A stretch of 64,000 bases of DNA from Tubulanus polymorphus (GCF_964204645.1 NC_134027.1:11954485-12018484), one strand, 5' to 3'; counted from the first letter of the stretch, positions 1-10,898 are shown. The notes: generated by a model from the sequence alone, not told the origin. Made by a program: numbers and translations.

Positions 1-2
1 CG

Positions 3-686
3 ACCGGTTACCTATCGGTCGTCGACTGTCGTAATGAAGAACGCCTCGAGTCGTATTTGAACGTCGTCGATGAATTCAAAAACGTCGATCGACTTGCAAA
101 TACGCTAACGTTTGACTTCGATCCGAAATCGGCGCATTCGATTTTGGCGTTCGCGACACGCGGCGTCGCGAATGAACTACATATCTGCAATTCGGACAAA
201 AAAGCTGTCGTTCGGTCGACATCGTTGTCAACAGACGGAGAAGGATCAGACGGCGACAGAGCAGATGGAGACGGCGAGATAGGATGTTTACGATACAGTC
301 GCCGCGGAGACGTAATCGCTGCGGCGAACGGAGTGCGAATTCGAATTCTTAACTCGGAGAATCTACGAGTGATTTATATCCTGGACGGCGCCGCTCAGGA
401 TTACGGCGGTTACGCAAGAAGGTTGCCGTCCTGGAAATACCCGAGTATTCTACAGTTATCGTTCAGTCGATTCGACGAGTACCTGGCGGTTTCGTCGATG
501 GACGGGTTCATACGCGTTTGGCAGTTGGATGCGGATTTGAATTTGCAGAATTTGTGTCGTAAGGTGATCCTCGCGAGCACGTGTTGCGATCGAGTGAAAT
601 TTTTGCCGATACCCGATCGTTTGAAGTTGTATCTTTTGCAAATACCGGACTGGGCGGCGGCCCGCGGCGCTGAAGCGTATTTATGA
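3..686 (+). CDS. WD40 repeat protein with C-terminal SOCS box, 3' part only
   Basis: The frame is open from the window edge to a TGA at 684-686, about 227 residues, so the N-terminal part lies outside the window. Beta-propeller-type segments are visible, with the last blade ending in GFIRVWQLDADL. Straight after it comes LQNLCRKVIL, then FLPIPDRLKLYLLQIP. This is the layout of a SOCS box: an LCR BC-box helix followed by an LPIP Cul5-box-like motif, as in WSB1/WSB2. Proteins of that type recruit Elongin B/C and Cullin-5 as substrate receptors of a ubiquitin ligase; this role is inferred from the family. The last 100 or so residues are nearly identical to the paralogue at 5892-6964 on the other strand, while the middle (residues about 60-100) has diverged and is rich in D/G/E/S. 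The copy looks intact over what is visible. Confidence 0.8.
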   Translation, partial: TGYLSVVDCRNEERLESYLNVVDEFKNVDRLANTLTFDFDPKSAHSILAFATRGVANELHICNSDKKAVVRSTSLSTDGEGSDGDRADGDGEIGCLRYSRRGDVIAAANGVRIRILNSENLRVIYILDGAAQDYGGYARRLPSWKYPSILQLSFSRFDEYLAVSSMDGFIRVWQLDADLNLQNLCRKVILASTCCDRVKFLPIPDRLKLYLLQIPDWAAARGAEAYL

Positions 687-817
687 TGTATTAGATCATC
701 GATTATCAAGAAGAAAAATGAACACCAGTTGTCTTTCATGAAAATATGCTTTTCTAATCTATTCAATAAAATCTGTATATGATTATTTTTTGCAGTCACT
801 TGGAACTTATGGTCCTA

Positions 818-1071
818 CACTCTTATAACAAATGGTTCTTCAGAAGAACCTTTAGGGGTTCTTCGGCCTGCCTCTGGAGGAACCCCTAATACAAAAAGGT
901 TCTTCGAAGAACTCCATTGAAAGGTTCTTGAAAGAACCATTCACTCGGACAAAGGTTCCTCAAGAACCTTTCCTTATGAAATGAAAGGTTCATTGAAGAA
1001 CTTAGAGGTTCTTCGAAGAACCTAAGATATATCGAAATCGATTTCTTGGAAGAACCTTTTCGTTAGTGGGG
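818..1071. repeat. Palindrome-rich MITE built on GGTTCTTC / GAAGAACC
   Basis: The stretch is packed with GGTTCTTC and its complement GAAGAACC, often back to back as GGTTCTTCGAAGAACC. The ends are roughly inverted: CACTCTTATAACAAATGG at the left, and the complement of CACTAACGAAAAGG at the right. It behaves like a short non-autonomous foldback element. The family was not recognised. Confidence 0.55.
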
Positions 1072-1897
1072 TCTTTGAAATCTTTGGAGATTATGAATGC
1101 AGTGCTGCAAATTGTCCTCTATCAACAAGTATGTTATACTGTTGAGATATTGGAAAACTGAGACAAGGGATACATTTAGATCTTCTACTACATAACGAAA
1201 AAGATGATAAAATCATTGAATTAGAAAAATTAACATAATTCTACTCACAGCGTAAAATGCTGCATATGATCAACCAGAATCTGTGTAAGATCCGATCTCT
1301 TGGTGCTCCTGCAATTTTCTAAAAACTAGATCCTTCTCTCTCAGTGCTTGTGACAATCATAGAACTCTAAGTTCTATGTGACAATCTATGAGGAAATTTC
1401 GGCAATTCATAAACGTTAGGAACAAGATCTGATGTGGTGGTCGACATGGAAATATCCATCGTTGTAGAAGACAAGATATCCATTGCAGAAGATAAAATAT
1501 CCATCGAACTTCCGAGTGTTGTATTCAAACGGAAAGAGGCAATGAATGGCAAATAATTCTCCAAAAATTGTATTTGGATATAAATAGATTCATCCAAGCA
1601 TGTAAAACCCAACTCGGCAGTAATAAAACATGCAAATTCATTACATACTTCTAATGATTGATTTCGGATATGATTGCTAACTCATCAACATTTCTAGCAT
1701 TTGAATTTCTTTCTTCCATGTGAGTCCTTAGTTTATTGACCAACTTGTTGAACTGGCACTGTTGTTTCAGTTTTGGGAAGAGGCCTGCCACCATGCTTTC
1801 AAAAAACAGATGAGTCATGGGATACTAATTGCATTTCACAGTTGCTCAGTTATCATTATATTTACCACATACATCAAGAAGAGTGATACGAAAGTGT
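1072..1897. other. Gene-free stretch beside the transposase relic
   Basis: AT-rich sequence with short broken frames only. It contains a small internal duplication around 1440-1510 (repeats of ATATCCATYG with GAAGATAA/GAAGACAA). It may be the downstream end of the transposase relic on the minus strand, but nothing in it can be assigned. Confidence 0.4.
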
Positions 1898-2809
1898 TTA
1901 CATTGTGCGATATTTCATTACAAGGTATTTCTCAGATTCGTCATCATCATCATCATCATCATCATCATCAATGTAGCCATCCAAGACACTGCAGTCCTTG
2001 TGATCGTCGGGTTTCATTATGAACCAGATTTTGGTATTTTCCAATTTATATGCGTGTTTTAATTCTTCAAATGCTTGTACCATAAACAATCGTCCACACT
2101 AGTACCAATCTCCATTACATTTAAGGATGAACGCTATTTTCATGAATACAGGTATTTCTCTGATATGATTCACATTAATGAAGTCTTAAACACGATATGT
2201 CATGTGGCCAGCAGAGAGTTTTGTAACTTTCAGTATACTTTCATGGTCAACTTCTTGACCAATTTGCTCTAGAAATTCCTGCCGTAATCCAGGAGGCATA
2301 TTGGACAGTTGGGAACTTGAACTTGATGCATATGTTTCAGTTCCGAGATAGTTGGCGCAGTTTAACTGTCAACATTGATATATTTGATGATGCTTTGCAA
2401 GTGTTAGGCTCGGATTCTTGAAATTACACACTGTTCCATTGATTCGCTTGAAATGTTCATGTTTGCCTTCAAACCGCATACGCCACAAGAATCTTAGAGG
2501 CCCAAAGTGCTTCAATAATCGTGGATAATGAACAAGATAATGAAGCTTTGGTTTGAATCTTGTTTCAGGATATAGTTCCTTGAATCCAGTCGAAAATCCA
2601 GATATCATAAGCTCTAAGTAAGGAAGCCAACCTCTATGAATAACTGGTGCAAATACTACGATGTATACCAACGATATCGCTAAACATGAGAAAATGTTTT
2701 CCAATATTGGTTGTTGACTGGAAGGAGGTTCTTTAATTATCGATGGTAACATGCACAGAAGACACCATTTTTTCCGATGCCTTTCCAGAGGTAGTCCTTT
2801 ATCTTGCAT
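1898..2809 (-). pseudogene. DNA-transposase-derived relic, C-terminal half
   Basis: The minus strand at 2809-2369 encodes 146 residues with ELYPETRFKPKLHYLVHYP, then LLKHFGPLRFLWRMRFEGKH and FKNPSLTLAKHHQ. This block recurs in many metazoan transposase-like proteins (KxHxxxHYP ... GP ... MRFExKHxxFK). I recall it from CACTA/EnSpm-like and related predicted proteins but cannot assign the superfamily. Downstream, 2089-1898 continues the family's usual tail (MVQAFEELKHAY ... IWFIMKPDD) and ends in a run of aspartates from a GAT/ATC microsatellite. Several stops and frame changes separate the pieces, so it is decayed. No terminal repeats were found. Confidence 0.6.
1941..1970. repeat. (ATC)n microsatellite
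   Basis: About ten uninterrupted TCA/ATC units. On the minus strand they encode the poly-Asp run inside the transposase relic. Confidence 0.9.
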
Positions 2810-3900
2810 AATACTTTGAGGTATGAGTGGCGGAATGTTTGAACTGTCATTTTGTCGAATTGGGAAAGCTCAGCATTGACCTCGTTTTATATAAACGCGC
2901 GTTTCCTGATCATTTTTGCCAGCATACTTTTTATAAGCAGAGGTGCCACGCGTGAAGGCAATTACTTCACTTTTCGTCTGTCGTCCGCCGCCCGTCCTAA
3001 ATGGACCGTTATTTTGGGAAGTTTTGTAGACGAACTTTTGCACCAAAATTTCATCTTTATACGTTATGGCAAATCCGAGCATAAATCGTTTTCGTGCTCA
3101 AAACTAAAAGTTCATGTACTCAGTTGATCCTACTGGACCAATAGTCCTTTATTGAAGATTTCAATGAAATTTTTGAAGACGCGCTTTGATCAATTATCTT
3201 GACGTATCGGCCCCACTCCGCGCGGTTGCGCCACCGCGCGGGATTTACGCGAAGCAGCAGAACACAAACACGGCCACTCTCTCAATTTTCAATGATAGAA
3301 ATCGTATGTGCATTTCAATTATTTCGGCTGTTAGGGTTTTAAGGCACAATATAAGTTGATGATGTGATAAAATGGCGATGTTAATTAATGATAATTCCGC
3401 AGTGAAGCTAGTCACGAACGGTGCCGATTGAGTGTACAGCTGCCAAAAACACTGAAATGTGCGTAGTTGCGTAACGATTTGCAGTGAATTGCAGACGAAA
3501 CATGAAGCCTTAACGGCCGTTTAAAAAAAAATTATACCTATCGCAATTGTAAAATAAAAATGAGATAGAACCTAAGTTAAAATTCTGGCCATTTCTAAAA
3601 TGTTATTAATTATTATTACTAATTTTTAGTCAGTGCGGAACGTTTACTTTTTCAACAATAATGAGGGGTGGTAGGTAGTCATGCAATTCAAGTCATCATT
3701 TATTACACGTTACTTCCGTGTTGTTGAAAATCTCGCGAGTCCTGGACTAAACCCCAATGAACAATGTGATCTGTGTGCTGGCCACAAATGCAGACAGATC
3801 ACACTACACTACCCATTACACACTCCAGTACCCACAGCTTTCATATATCCATCCAAGTATTTAGTGGCTTTCTTCCTGGATGTTTTATATGTATCACCCT
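2810..3900. other. Intergenic stretch; short GC-rich hairpin only
   Basis: No convincing gene. A GC-rich perfect hairpin, CCGCGCGG with a TGCGCCA-type loop and CCGCGCGG again, lies at about 3218-3241 in otherwise AT-rich sequence. Open frames of 70-90 codons at 2852-3127 and 2870-3082 overlap on opposite strands and resemble nothing I know. Confidence 0.4.
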
Positions 3901-4040
3901 AGGGGCCTGCATCAAGTCGATCGGACACGAGATGGCTATCCTGTGACCTTTTTGAGACCAAAAACGTCACTTTTAGCCTGAATTCTGAGACCTAGCTTCT
4001 TGTTTGATGGACATTTTCATTGAAATTCATCATTATGTAG
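3901..4040 (-). mobile_element. Diverged fragment of the pearl-like repeat family, reverse orientation
   Basis: Read on the minus strand, this matches the 3' half of the pearl-like elements elsewhere in the window. The AGCTTC ... CTGAATTCTGAG ... AAAAAGGTCA ... GATCGGAC order equals the block found at about 12100-12200, with roughly 20-25% difference by eye. Neither terminus is present. Confidence 0.6.
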
Positions 4041-4280
4041 AGTGGCCACCTAACTGGAAAACGGGCAAGTCAGGGCAATTTTCTAAAAAGCTATAAATCG
4101 GGGGAAAGTCAGGGAAATTTGGTGAGATTGCTAGATCGCGCGTAAAATCAAACGGCTTCCGTTTTACATATATGTTTTTGACTCAGTTAAAAAACTGATT
4201 GGATTCTTAGCTGCTCAAATCAGGGAAAACGTGCATATCAGGGAAAATATCAGGAAAAAGCAAGTAAAAAGTGGCCACCC
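4041..4280. repeat. MITE-like repeat bounded by GTGGCCACC
   Basis: Both ends carry AGTGGCCACC, and the inside has repeated TCAGGGAAA-type words (4066, 4107, 4229, 4241). It looks like a short non-autonomous element, but GTGGCCAC is itself palindromic, so the end orientation is uncertain. Confidence 0.45.
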
Positions 4281-4624
4281 TGTGGTGTTTATCCTTTCGG
4301 AAAGCATATTTATAATATCAGACAGGTATTTTAATCAGCCTCACTTTTGGGAAACAATAAAAGGATCCGAACACAAACTAGCAGAAATGAAAAATGAAGG
4401 ATTCCGACAGAAACTAACTTTAATAAAATCAACAACGCGGGATCTAGATGAAAACCTCTAAGCAACTAAACTTTATTCGACAACGATTCATCCCGACGTC
4501 ACGACGACGTCCCAATAGTGCGAGCGCCAAAATAACAACCCCAGACACCGCTAGCAGTGCCAACTAACAATGTATTAGACTACTTACACTACAAACTCCC
4601 TCCCTAACGTGATTTCAGGAAAAT

Positions 4625-4791
4625 CCTGGGCCTGGTTTCATAAATGTGGAAGCAAAATAATCCCTGGGAATATTTTGAAATTTGTCAGTTATAACCATGG
4701 TTTCTCATTGTTACTATGGTGGTTGTCACCCAGATTGAGGATTTACCCCTAGGGATAACTTTGATACTCAGTCTATGAAACCGGGCCCTGG
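4625..4791. repeat. MITE with CCTGGGCCTGGTTTCATA termini
   Basis: The left end reads CCTGGGCCTGGTTTCATA and the right end is the complement of CCAGGGCCCGGTTTCATA. Matching inner words (AATCCCTGGG and TATCCCTAGG) extend the inverted repeat to about 45 bp with mismatches. It is 167 bp long with no coding content. The target duplication is unclear. Confidence 0.7.
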
Positions 4792-4989
4792 AACAAACAC
4801 AATAGTACAAGCATGAATACTCAAAATTCAAAAATTACATTATACCAAGTATACATGTACATTAGTCAGTAACCGGTCTGTGGTTTAGTTTCACGATCGG
4901 ATATTTTCACAAACCACAGGAATGGGAAGGTCATTTTTGTATGCAATCTTCGTCAGCCAATTTGACTGACGAGTAATTTGCCTGGCATT

Positions 4990-5148
4990 TCATTGTCTCT
5001 TAAGATATTCGTCTAATTTTTGTTGTAATCGACGCACAACAGATTCGTAGTTTGTCTGATACCTATAACACCTCACCTGACGATCTTAATCCATGTGCAA
5101 ATCGGCCGTAAAGTGAGAGTAAATTTCCGTCGAGTCAACAGCTGCCAT
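4990..5148 (-). pseudogene. Possible small protein of 53 codons broken by one stop
   Basis: On the minus strand an ATG at 5148 opens MAAVDSTEIYSHFTADLHMD, then an in-frame TAA. The same frame continues to a TGA at 4990-4992, ending ESVVRRLQQKLDEYLKRQ. Both halves have protein-like composition, and the second looks like an amphipathic helix. It could be a small processed pseudogene, an exon pair, or chance. Not recognised. Confidence 0.25.
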
Positions 5149-5891
5149 TTTGAAAATTACTGGAGGTGCTGGCACCTGTGGACTGAGGCCAGGACAACAG
5201 CACAAACTAACGAAGCGAAACGACGAAATAGAAAAAAATTAAGAAATCAACACTTATTCACATTTTTCTCTTACCAGAATTTATTATTTCATTATTTATT
5301 ATGGAAAACACGAAGATTTGAAATATAAGTTGGAACACCATCAAAAATAAAAATCGTCGTTTCGTCTTGAAAGTTTTATATAAATCCTTGTCGGTCCCCT
5401 TGTCTTATCATGCCACATGTGCAATACAGAGAAATGGCGGCCAATGGCGAAATTTGTGGAGAAATTAATTAATTTCTCAAAATAATGATGATTAATCACT
5501 CGAAACATACATGAAATTGGATTATTTCGAAAGGTACCTGTGTTAGTTTGTGAATTAAGCCATTAATTGTGGACTGAAGTGAATAGAAAGTATATTTTTG
5601 AGGTGTTACTTTTTTCAACCGTGTTTTGGTCCTTGTCATCCCTAACGTTGGTATAAGCCCATCCGATTATAAAAAGCTTACCACCAACGATTAGGTAACT
5701 AACTAACATGTACATCTACTTCAGTTCAAGGCAGAAAACACGATTCTGAAGATCAGATACAACAGAAATTATACATCACAATATAGCCTCAATTGGCAGA
5801 CATTCTCTGACATTCATCACGGAATTAACACCTGCCACTTGGCGATACCGGTAGTTCTAATATTCTTCGGAACGATTGATGATATCGGACG
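5149..5891. other. Gene-free spacer downstream of the WD40-SOCS gene
   Basis: AT-rich sequence between the small broken frame and the stop of the minus-strand WD40-SOCS gene. The part next to 5891 should include that gene's 3' UTR. No clear AATAAA was fixed on the minus strand. Confidence 0.35.
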
Positions 5892-7563
5892 TCATAAATA
5901 CGCTTCAGCGCCGCGGGCCGCCGCCCAGTCCGGTATTTGCAGAAGATACAACTTCAAACGATCGGGTATCGGCAAAAATTTCACTTGATCACAACACGTG
6001 CTCGCGAGGATCACCTTACGACACAAATTCTGCAAATTCAAATCCGCATCCAACTGCCAAACGCGTATGAACCCGTCCATGGACGAAACTGCCAGGTACT
6101 CGTCGAATCGACTAAAGGAAAATTGTAGAACGCTTGGATATTTCCCAGACCACCGCAGTCGAACGTAACCGCCGTTATCCTGCTCGAGCCCATCCAGAAT
6201 ATAAATCACTCGTAGATCACTGGCGGTTAAAATTTGAATTCGCACTCCGAGCGCGACGGCGATTAGATCTCCGCTGTGACTGTATCGTAAAAACACGTTT
6301 AGTCTGAACTGTATAAGCTCGATATCGTCTTCGTCGTCTGCCGTCAACTCCGTTGAGCGAACGATCGCCTTCTCGTCGAGATCGCAAACGTGAAGTTTTC
6401 TCACGTCGCCGCGTGTCGCGAACGCCAAAATCGAATGCGCCGATTTCGGATCGAAGTCGAACGCCCGGACGTTCCTAACATGACCGAATTTATCGAAATC
6501 ATCGATTACGTTGTAATACGGCTCGAGGCATTCTTTATTACGACAGTCGACGACCGATAGGTAACCGGTCGATATGGCAATCGCGATGAATTGACTATCC
6601 GGCGACCACTTACACTCGACCTGTTTATCGCACGCGCGCTTGTGTCCGAGCCCGCGATTGATATCGCGGCATCGCATGCGGCCGACGACTTGGAACGGTA
6701 GCGAGCGTTTCTCGACGACCATGAGTTCGAATTGAACGCGTTCGACGCGGAGGAACACGAGATACGCGCCATTCGGTGACACGGCACAGGGGCCTAGACC
6801 GTAGTAGCCGTCAAGTTCACTTTCTCGCTTATTGAACGCGCCACTCTCAAGATCGAGAACGCAGATCTCGGAGTAGTCACTGATGAAGCACACATATTTG
6901 CCGTTCGGATGAGGGTGAATTCGCGGCTGTGGATGCCTACTCTTTTCCGAATAAGTTCGATACGCTGCCAGAATAATAGAACATTAAACATTTTTGTCAG
7001 TTTATTGGTTTATGATGTATGGTGATTTATGGAAGCGTGGCATAGAGTAATTTGTTGGCAGCAAGCAATAGTATCAGTGATGTCATAGGGTGAATTTCTG
7101 GAAACCATTTTCCTCTACAGTAGACTCCGGCTAGAGCGGTATCGATCTATTCGGTAATCTGCTCAAAACGGTAGAAGAATTAAAATGTTATCTGTCCCTA
7201 CTGTTTGTCAATTTGAAAAGAATTCGAAAATCTATACCGGTGTATTTGTCTATGTTGGTAACATATTAACCGGTCTACTGCTATAGGTGGAGTCCACTGT
7301 AATGTGATTTGATATTTATTCGCCATGTTTATATGCGGTATAAATAATATACGATTACAAACAAGGGACATTCATATGTCACATGCATCCATGATGCTTG
7401 GAAGCCATGATACTTGGAAGCTGTGTCCCATACGGCTCCAAGCACCAAGGAAAAAACCATCGAAAAGTGATGCGGACGAAATTCGAGTGCGAGATTGGAG
7501 GGGAGTAGTCTGTCTATTTAAGATACGTCGATATGGTTCATTGATTTGTGGTTTAAATGACAT
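5892..7563 (-). CDS. WD40 repeat protein with C-terminal SOCS box, two-exon model
   Basis: The terminal exon runs 6964-5892 after a TTCTGGCAG acceptor. It is 1073 nt, starting at phase 1. It encodes blades such as KYVCFISDYSEICVLDL and GFIRVWQLDADL, then a SOCS box (LQNLCRKVIL ... FLPIPDRLKLYLLQIP). A proposed first exon, 7563-7383, starts MSFKPQINEPYRRI and ends at a T|GTGACA donor with one spare base, so the phases fit. Together they give 417 residues, close to the length I recall for WSB1 (421). By family, it would be an Elongin B/C-Cul5 ubiquitin-ligase substrate receptor; the target is unknown. The terminal exon is secure; the first exon rests on phase and length alone. A 182-bp TA-flanked MITE sits in the intron. 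The tail-to-tail paralogue ends at 686. Confidence 0.75.
7118..7299. repeat. TA-flanked MITE, CAGTAGACTCC termini (pogo/Tigger-like)
   Basis: The left end is TA|CAGTAGACTCCGGCTA and the right end is the complement of CAGTGGACTCCACCTATAGC followed by TA. The element is 182 bp with no coding content. TA duplication and CAG-type ends suggest Tc1/mariner-pogo mobilisation. A second relative lies at 8616-9145 and a half-copy at about 60015. Confidence 0.7.
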
Positions 7564-7977
7564 AAGACCAGAATTTGGAGTCAATAGTCATAAAAAGTGA
7601 TTTTTAAAAATCTATTGGCTACATGTGTTAAGAGGTTGAACTGTTGGAGCATTTTTGATCGAGTAATTTTGAGTTTGCAAGATAATTGTTATTTTTCCAA
7701 GAAAAAATCTATTATATAAACTTGATGAATGGGAAGCAACAAGAATTGGTCGAGGAAGGCTAGCTCTAATATATCTATCGCCAGATTTACCAGATTCAAG
7801 TTTGATTCAAGTACTGTGCACAAGGTTCCAGCGCCTTGACTTTACGTACAGCCTATTGGCTTGCACTGGATGCCTGGACCTCTTTACCATTCTATGTTTA
7901 ATTCTTGCGGTCTTGAAACATCTAACTTAATGTGTGTACTCATGCCGATGTAAAGGAGTTGTGGAGGTAGCCATTAC

Positions 7978-9361
7978 CTGTAGTCTTTCCGAGATGCCAT
8001 TTACAGATGAACCCTTGACGAGTCATCGGCTTCGGTATCCAGCTATATTGGTTAACAATTCCACAACTTGTAAGTTCATCGTCTGAACACGGGATGAATT
8101 CACAATCAACGAACCACAAAACATCCCGCGTTTCCTGATATTGTGATCGGCGCTCTGAAATCAATTCTATGGTGGCTGATTCGGGCCACGTAAAAAAAAT
8201 CACAAATGGTGCAAATTTTGAAAGTCGCTTTATCGCGCAATAAAACGAAAATTACTACGTTAAAACGAGAAATTACCGCGTTAAAACGAGAAAAAGTCGT
8301 TTTATTGCGCAATAAAACGAGATAAAGTCGTTTTATCGCGCGATAAAACGAACTTTATCGTTTTATTGCCACGTTAAAATGAAAAATAGCGCGATAAAAC
8401 AAGAAAAAGTCGTTTTATTGCGCAATAAAACGACTTTCTCTTGTTTTATCGCGGTAATTTCTCGTTTTAACGTGGTAATTTTCGTTTTATTGCGCGATAA
8501 AACGACTTTAAGGCGTCTGCAAAAAAAAAATTTGTAACGTTTGTGAATTTTTTATTACATGGCCCGAATCAGCCACCATACAATTCAACTTAAACATCAC
8601 TATTAAAACGTTTTACAGTAGACTCCGCCTTAACCGGTCAGTTGAGACCCATATTTATCTACCGCATTATGCGACTACCGGTTTGAAGAATACGCGAATA
8701 TCAATGGATAAAAACAGGGAATTTGAGCCTAACGACGATCTAAATGGCATTACTAATTTCTATACGATCAGACCGTAGCCAATCGCCGATGTTTTGCTTC
8801 TTTATATTATATATACCAGACACAAGACTTTCAATTTTCTTAAATTCTGCGGCACTTTCTTCCGATTCGGTTCATTCATGATGTACTTGCGTTATGAAAA
8901 CTACATGTGACCAATTTAGGTCGTGAGTGTACGGTATAATAGTGTACTAACATAAGACCTAATGTGAATCACCAACAGAGATAGGCGAAAAGCCGTTACG
9001 GTCTATCGGTTAGGCGTGAAGCCAAAATATTTACCGGATAAAGCGGATTACCGAATAAAGCGATATCGGACGAAGCGATATATTTCCGAAGTGAATGGAT
9101 TACTGGATAGACTGGTCGGTACCTGTTGATAGGCAGAGTCTACTGCATATCGACATGAATGCTAAGTGAGGCCAGAGTCGAGTTGTTACCAGTACCTTTT
9201 TTCGGGGGCTTCGGTCTGAATTTGGTACAAATCGTTCGCGGTTGACTGCGCAATTTCACCGGAAATGGTCGGTATTTTTTATGCGGAATAAAAATATCCG
9301 ATTCAGATTGCTCGAATGGGAGTCCTAGGCCTACCGGTATCTTCGATTTTTTGACACCCAT
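7978..9361 (-). CDS. Unrecognised spliced gene, first two coding exons
   Basis: Exon 1 runs from ATG 9361 to 9196 (MGVKKSKIPVGLGLPFE ... FRPKPPKK) and ends at an AAAAAAG|GTACTGG donor with one spare base. Exon 2 is 8154-7978. It follows GATTTCAG, begins with two bases that complete a Glu codon, reads RRSQYQETRDVLWFVDCEF ... WHLGKTTG, and ends at ACAG|GTAATG. The phases agree, both splice signals are good and the frame has no stops, so I believe the gene is real. No transmembrane segment or known domain is visible; the basic, proline- and aromatic-rich style is reminiscent of small axonemal proteins, which is only an impression. Later exons were not found. The intron (8155-9195) is almost entirely two MITEs. 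Confidence 0.6.
8170..8578. repeat. Foldback MITE with TGGTGGCTGATTCGGGCC termini, TA target site
   Basis: The TIRs are TA|TGGTGGCTGATTCGGGCC at the left and its exact complement followed by TA at the right. One mismatch is tolerated as the match continues inward. The 409-bp interior is made of repeated, self-complementary GTCGTTTTATYGCGC / GCGCRATAAAACGAC words, so nearly the whole element can fold back. There is no coding content. Confidence 0.85.
8616..9145. repeat. TA-flanked TIR element, CAGTAGACTC termini
   Basis: The left end is TA|CAGTAGACTCCGCCTTAACC. The right end is the complement of CAGTAGACTCTGCCTATCAAC, with the flanking TA changed to CA. It is 530 bp. It belongs to the same terminal family as 7118-7299 and carries no transposase frame. 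Confidence 0.7.
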
Positions 9362-9407
9362 GATTTGTGAATCTTAAAAAAAACGTTCTTCTTAAGCGCT
9401 TTTAGTG

Positions 9408-9737
9408 ATGGATTTGTTTTGGAATCTGGAACGGCAAACCGACGTCACTCTTCTCTCGGTGGTTTTCTCGCAGCATTTTTCCATTTCGGGAATAATCACC
9501 GAGCACTTCTCTTGTGTTCTGAAAGACGAACAAGAACAATTTTGTGAAAGATATCTTTATATGACTTTCCATCGAACTTTTGACACTCATCCACACAGTT
9601 TTGCATTTTTCTCGAGTTTATTTCTTCAACAATATCTAACACTGGGAGGGACCCCACTAGATGCTATCGACATTGGCTGCTTTCCGTTTTTTCTTCTGGA
9701 TCTCGGCCTTCCAATTTTTCTTGAATATTATCTGTAG
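9408..9737 (+). CDS. Hypothetical 109-residue ORF, doubtful
   Basis: ATG at 9408 opens MDLFWNLERQTDVTLL and the frame stays open to TAG at 9735-9737. It starts 47 bp from the oppositely transcribed gene at 9361, which would suit a shared promoter. The product is rich in Phe/Leu with no domain I recognise. It could be a first exon or chance. Confidence 0.2.
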   Translation: MDLFWNLERQTDVTLLSVVFSQHFSISGIITEHFSCVLKDEQEQFCERYLYMTFHRTFDTHPHSFAFFSSLFLQQYLTLGGTPLDAIDIGCFPFFLLDLGLPIFLEYYL

Positions 9738-9868
9738 GCAATTTCCCAACACTTCACTCCGACATTCCTTAATAGCCAAGCAGCCCTTTTAACGCACAAC
9801 AGTGAAATAAACAATCGACCCTGCAGTGACCATCGTTTTCATAGGTGGCCAAAAACAGAAAAATGTTT

Positions 9869-9958
9869 TCCCTCGAGCCGGACTTGAACCAGCGACCTAA
9901 GGATGACAGCAAACGTTGCCTCTACAGTCCTCCGCTCTACCAGCTGAGCTATCGAGGG
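9869..9958 (-). tRNA. tRNA-Tyr(GUA) with 17-nt intron
   Basis: The minus strand gives CCCTCGATAGCTCAGC (acceptor and D arm with A box), anticodon GTA in loop CTGTAGA, B box GGTTCAAGTCC, and a TCGAGGG acceptor strand with discriminator A. The intron occupies 9905-9921, directly 3' of anticodon position 37, the canonical site. The mature length is 73 nt before CCA. T-runs that can terminate Pol III follow the 3' end. Confidence 0.95.
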
Positions 9959-10384
9959 AATATAATTTCTCGACTGTGCAAAGAAAAATCTACTTCGTTC
10001 ATTCATGTCCAACACGAGTAATGTGGGCATTAGTTACAGCTGTGTGAAACCTTACCCTTTTGAATCGTGAACAAATGACGAAATGGTAAAAACCGCCGAA
10101 TGCTCAGCTTGGCTAAAAACTATTCAGCCTTAAGAAAGGTTGTTAAGAAAGGATAAACTGTTTGAATGAGTGGAGCAGTTCATCGTCTATATTGACTGGA
10201 ATCCAGGTCACAGGTCAGCGGGATCAAGTTTGTCAGTCAATCTTGACTCTGGTCAAATCTTAATACACAACAGTGGAACAGGATCCCAAAAACGAACAAT
10301 GAAATGTTATTGTCCATGAAAACGTATCAATCGACTCAGCAGTGATCGCCCTTTTCATAGATAACTAAAAGCGGAAAAATGTTT

Positions 10385-10473
10385 TCCCTCGAGCCGGACT
10401 TGAACCAGCGACCTAAGGATGACAGCTCTATTAACTCTACAGTCCTCCGCTCTACCAGCTGAGCTATCGAGGG
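10385..10473 (-). tRNA. tRNA-Tyr(GUA) with 16-nt intron
   Basis: The exons are identical to the copy at 9869. The intron (10421-10436) differs in its middle and is one base shorter. It keeps the GTA anticodon, A and B boxes and acceptor pairing. T-runs follow the 3' end on the minus strand. Confidence 0.95.
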
Positions 10474-10898
10474 AACATAACTGCCTGACTGGGTTAAGAA
10501 TAAGTCCTTCACGTTTTTTATGCCCAGTGCCGGTAATGTGGCCATAAGTTACAGCTGTGCGATACCTTCCTACATGTATTTTGAATCGTGGGACAAACGA
10601 CGAAATGGTAAAAAATGCTGACTGCTTGGCTAAAAACTATATTCAGCCATAAGTAAGGATGAATCATTTGATGGAGTGGAGCAGTACAGATCATTCAATT
10701 TGACCGGAATTCATGTCACAGGTCAAGTTCCAATTCGTCAGTCAGCTTCATCTCAGTCAAATTTTAACACACAACAGTGGAACTGGATCCTCAAAACGAA
10801 CAATGAAATACACAATTTCCATTATTGTCCATGAAAACAAATCAATCGACCATGCAATGACCGCCATTTCCGTAGGTGGCCAAAAAGAGAAAGTGTTT

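Noticed and set aside
8106-8312. Frames read through the foldback MITE at 8170
   Set aside because: Produced by the ATAAAACGA repeats; the real coding part is the exon 7978-8154.
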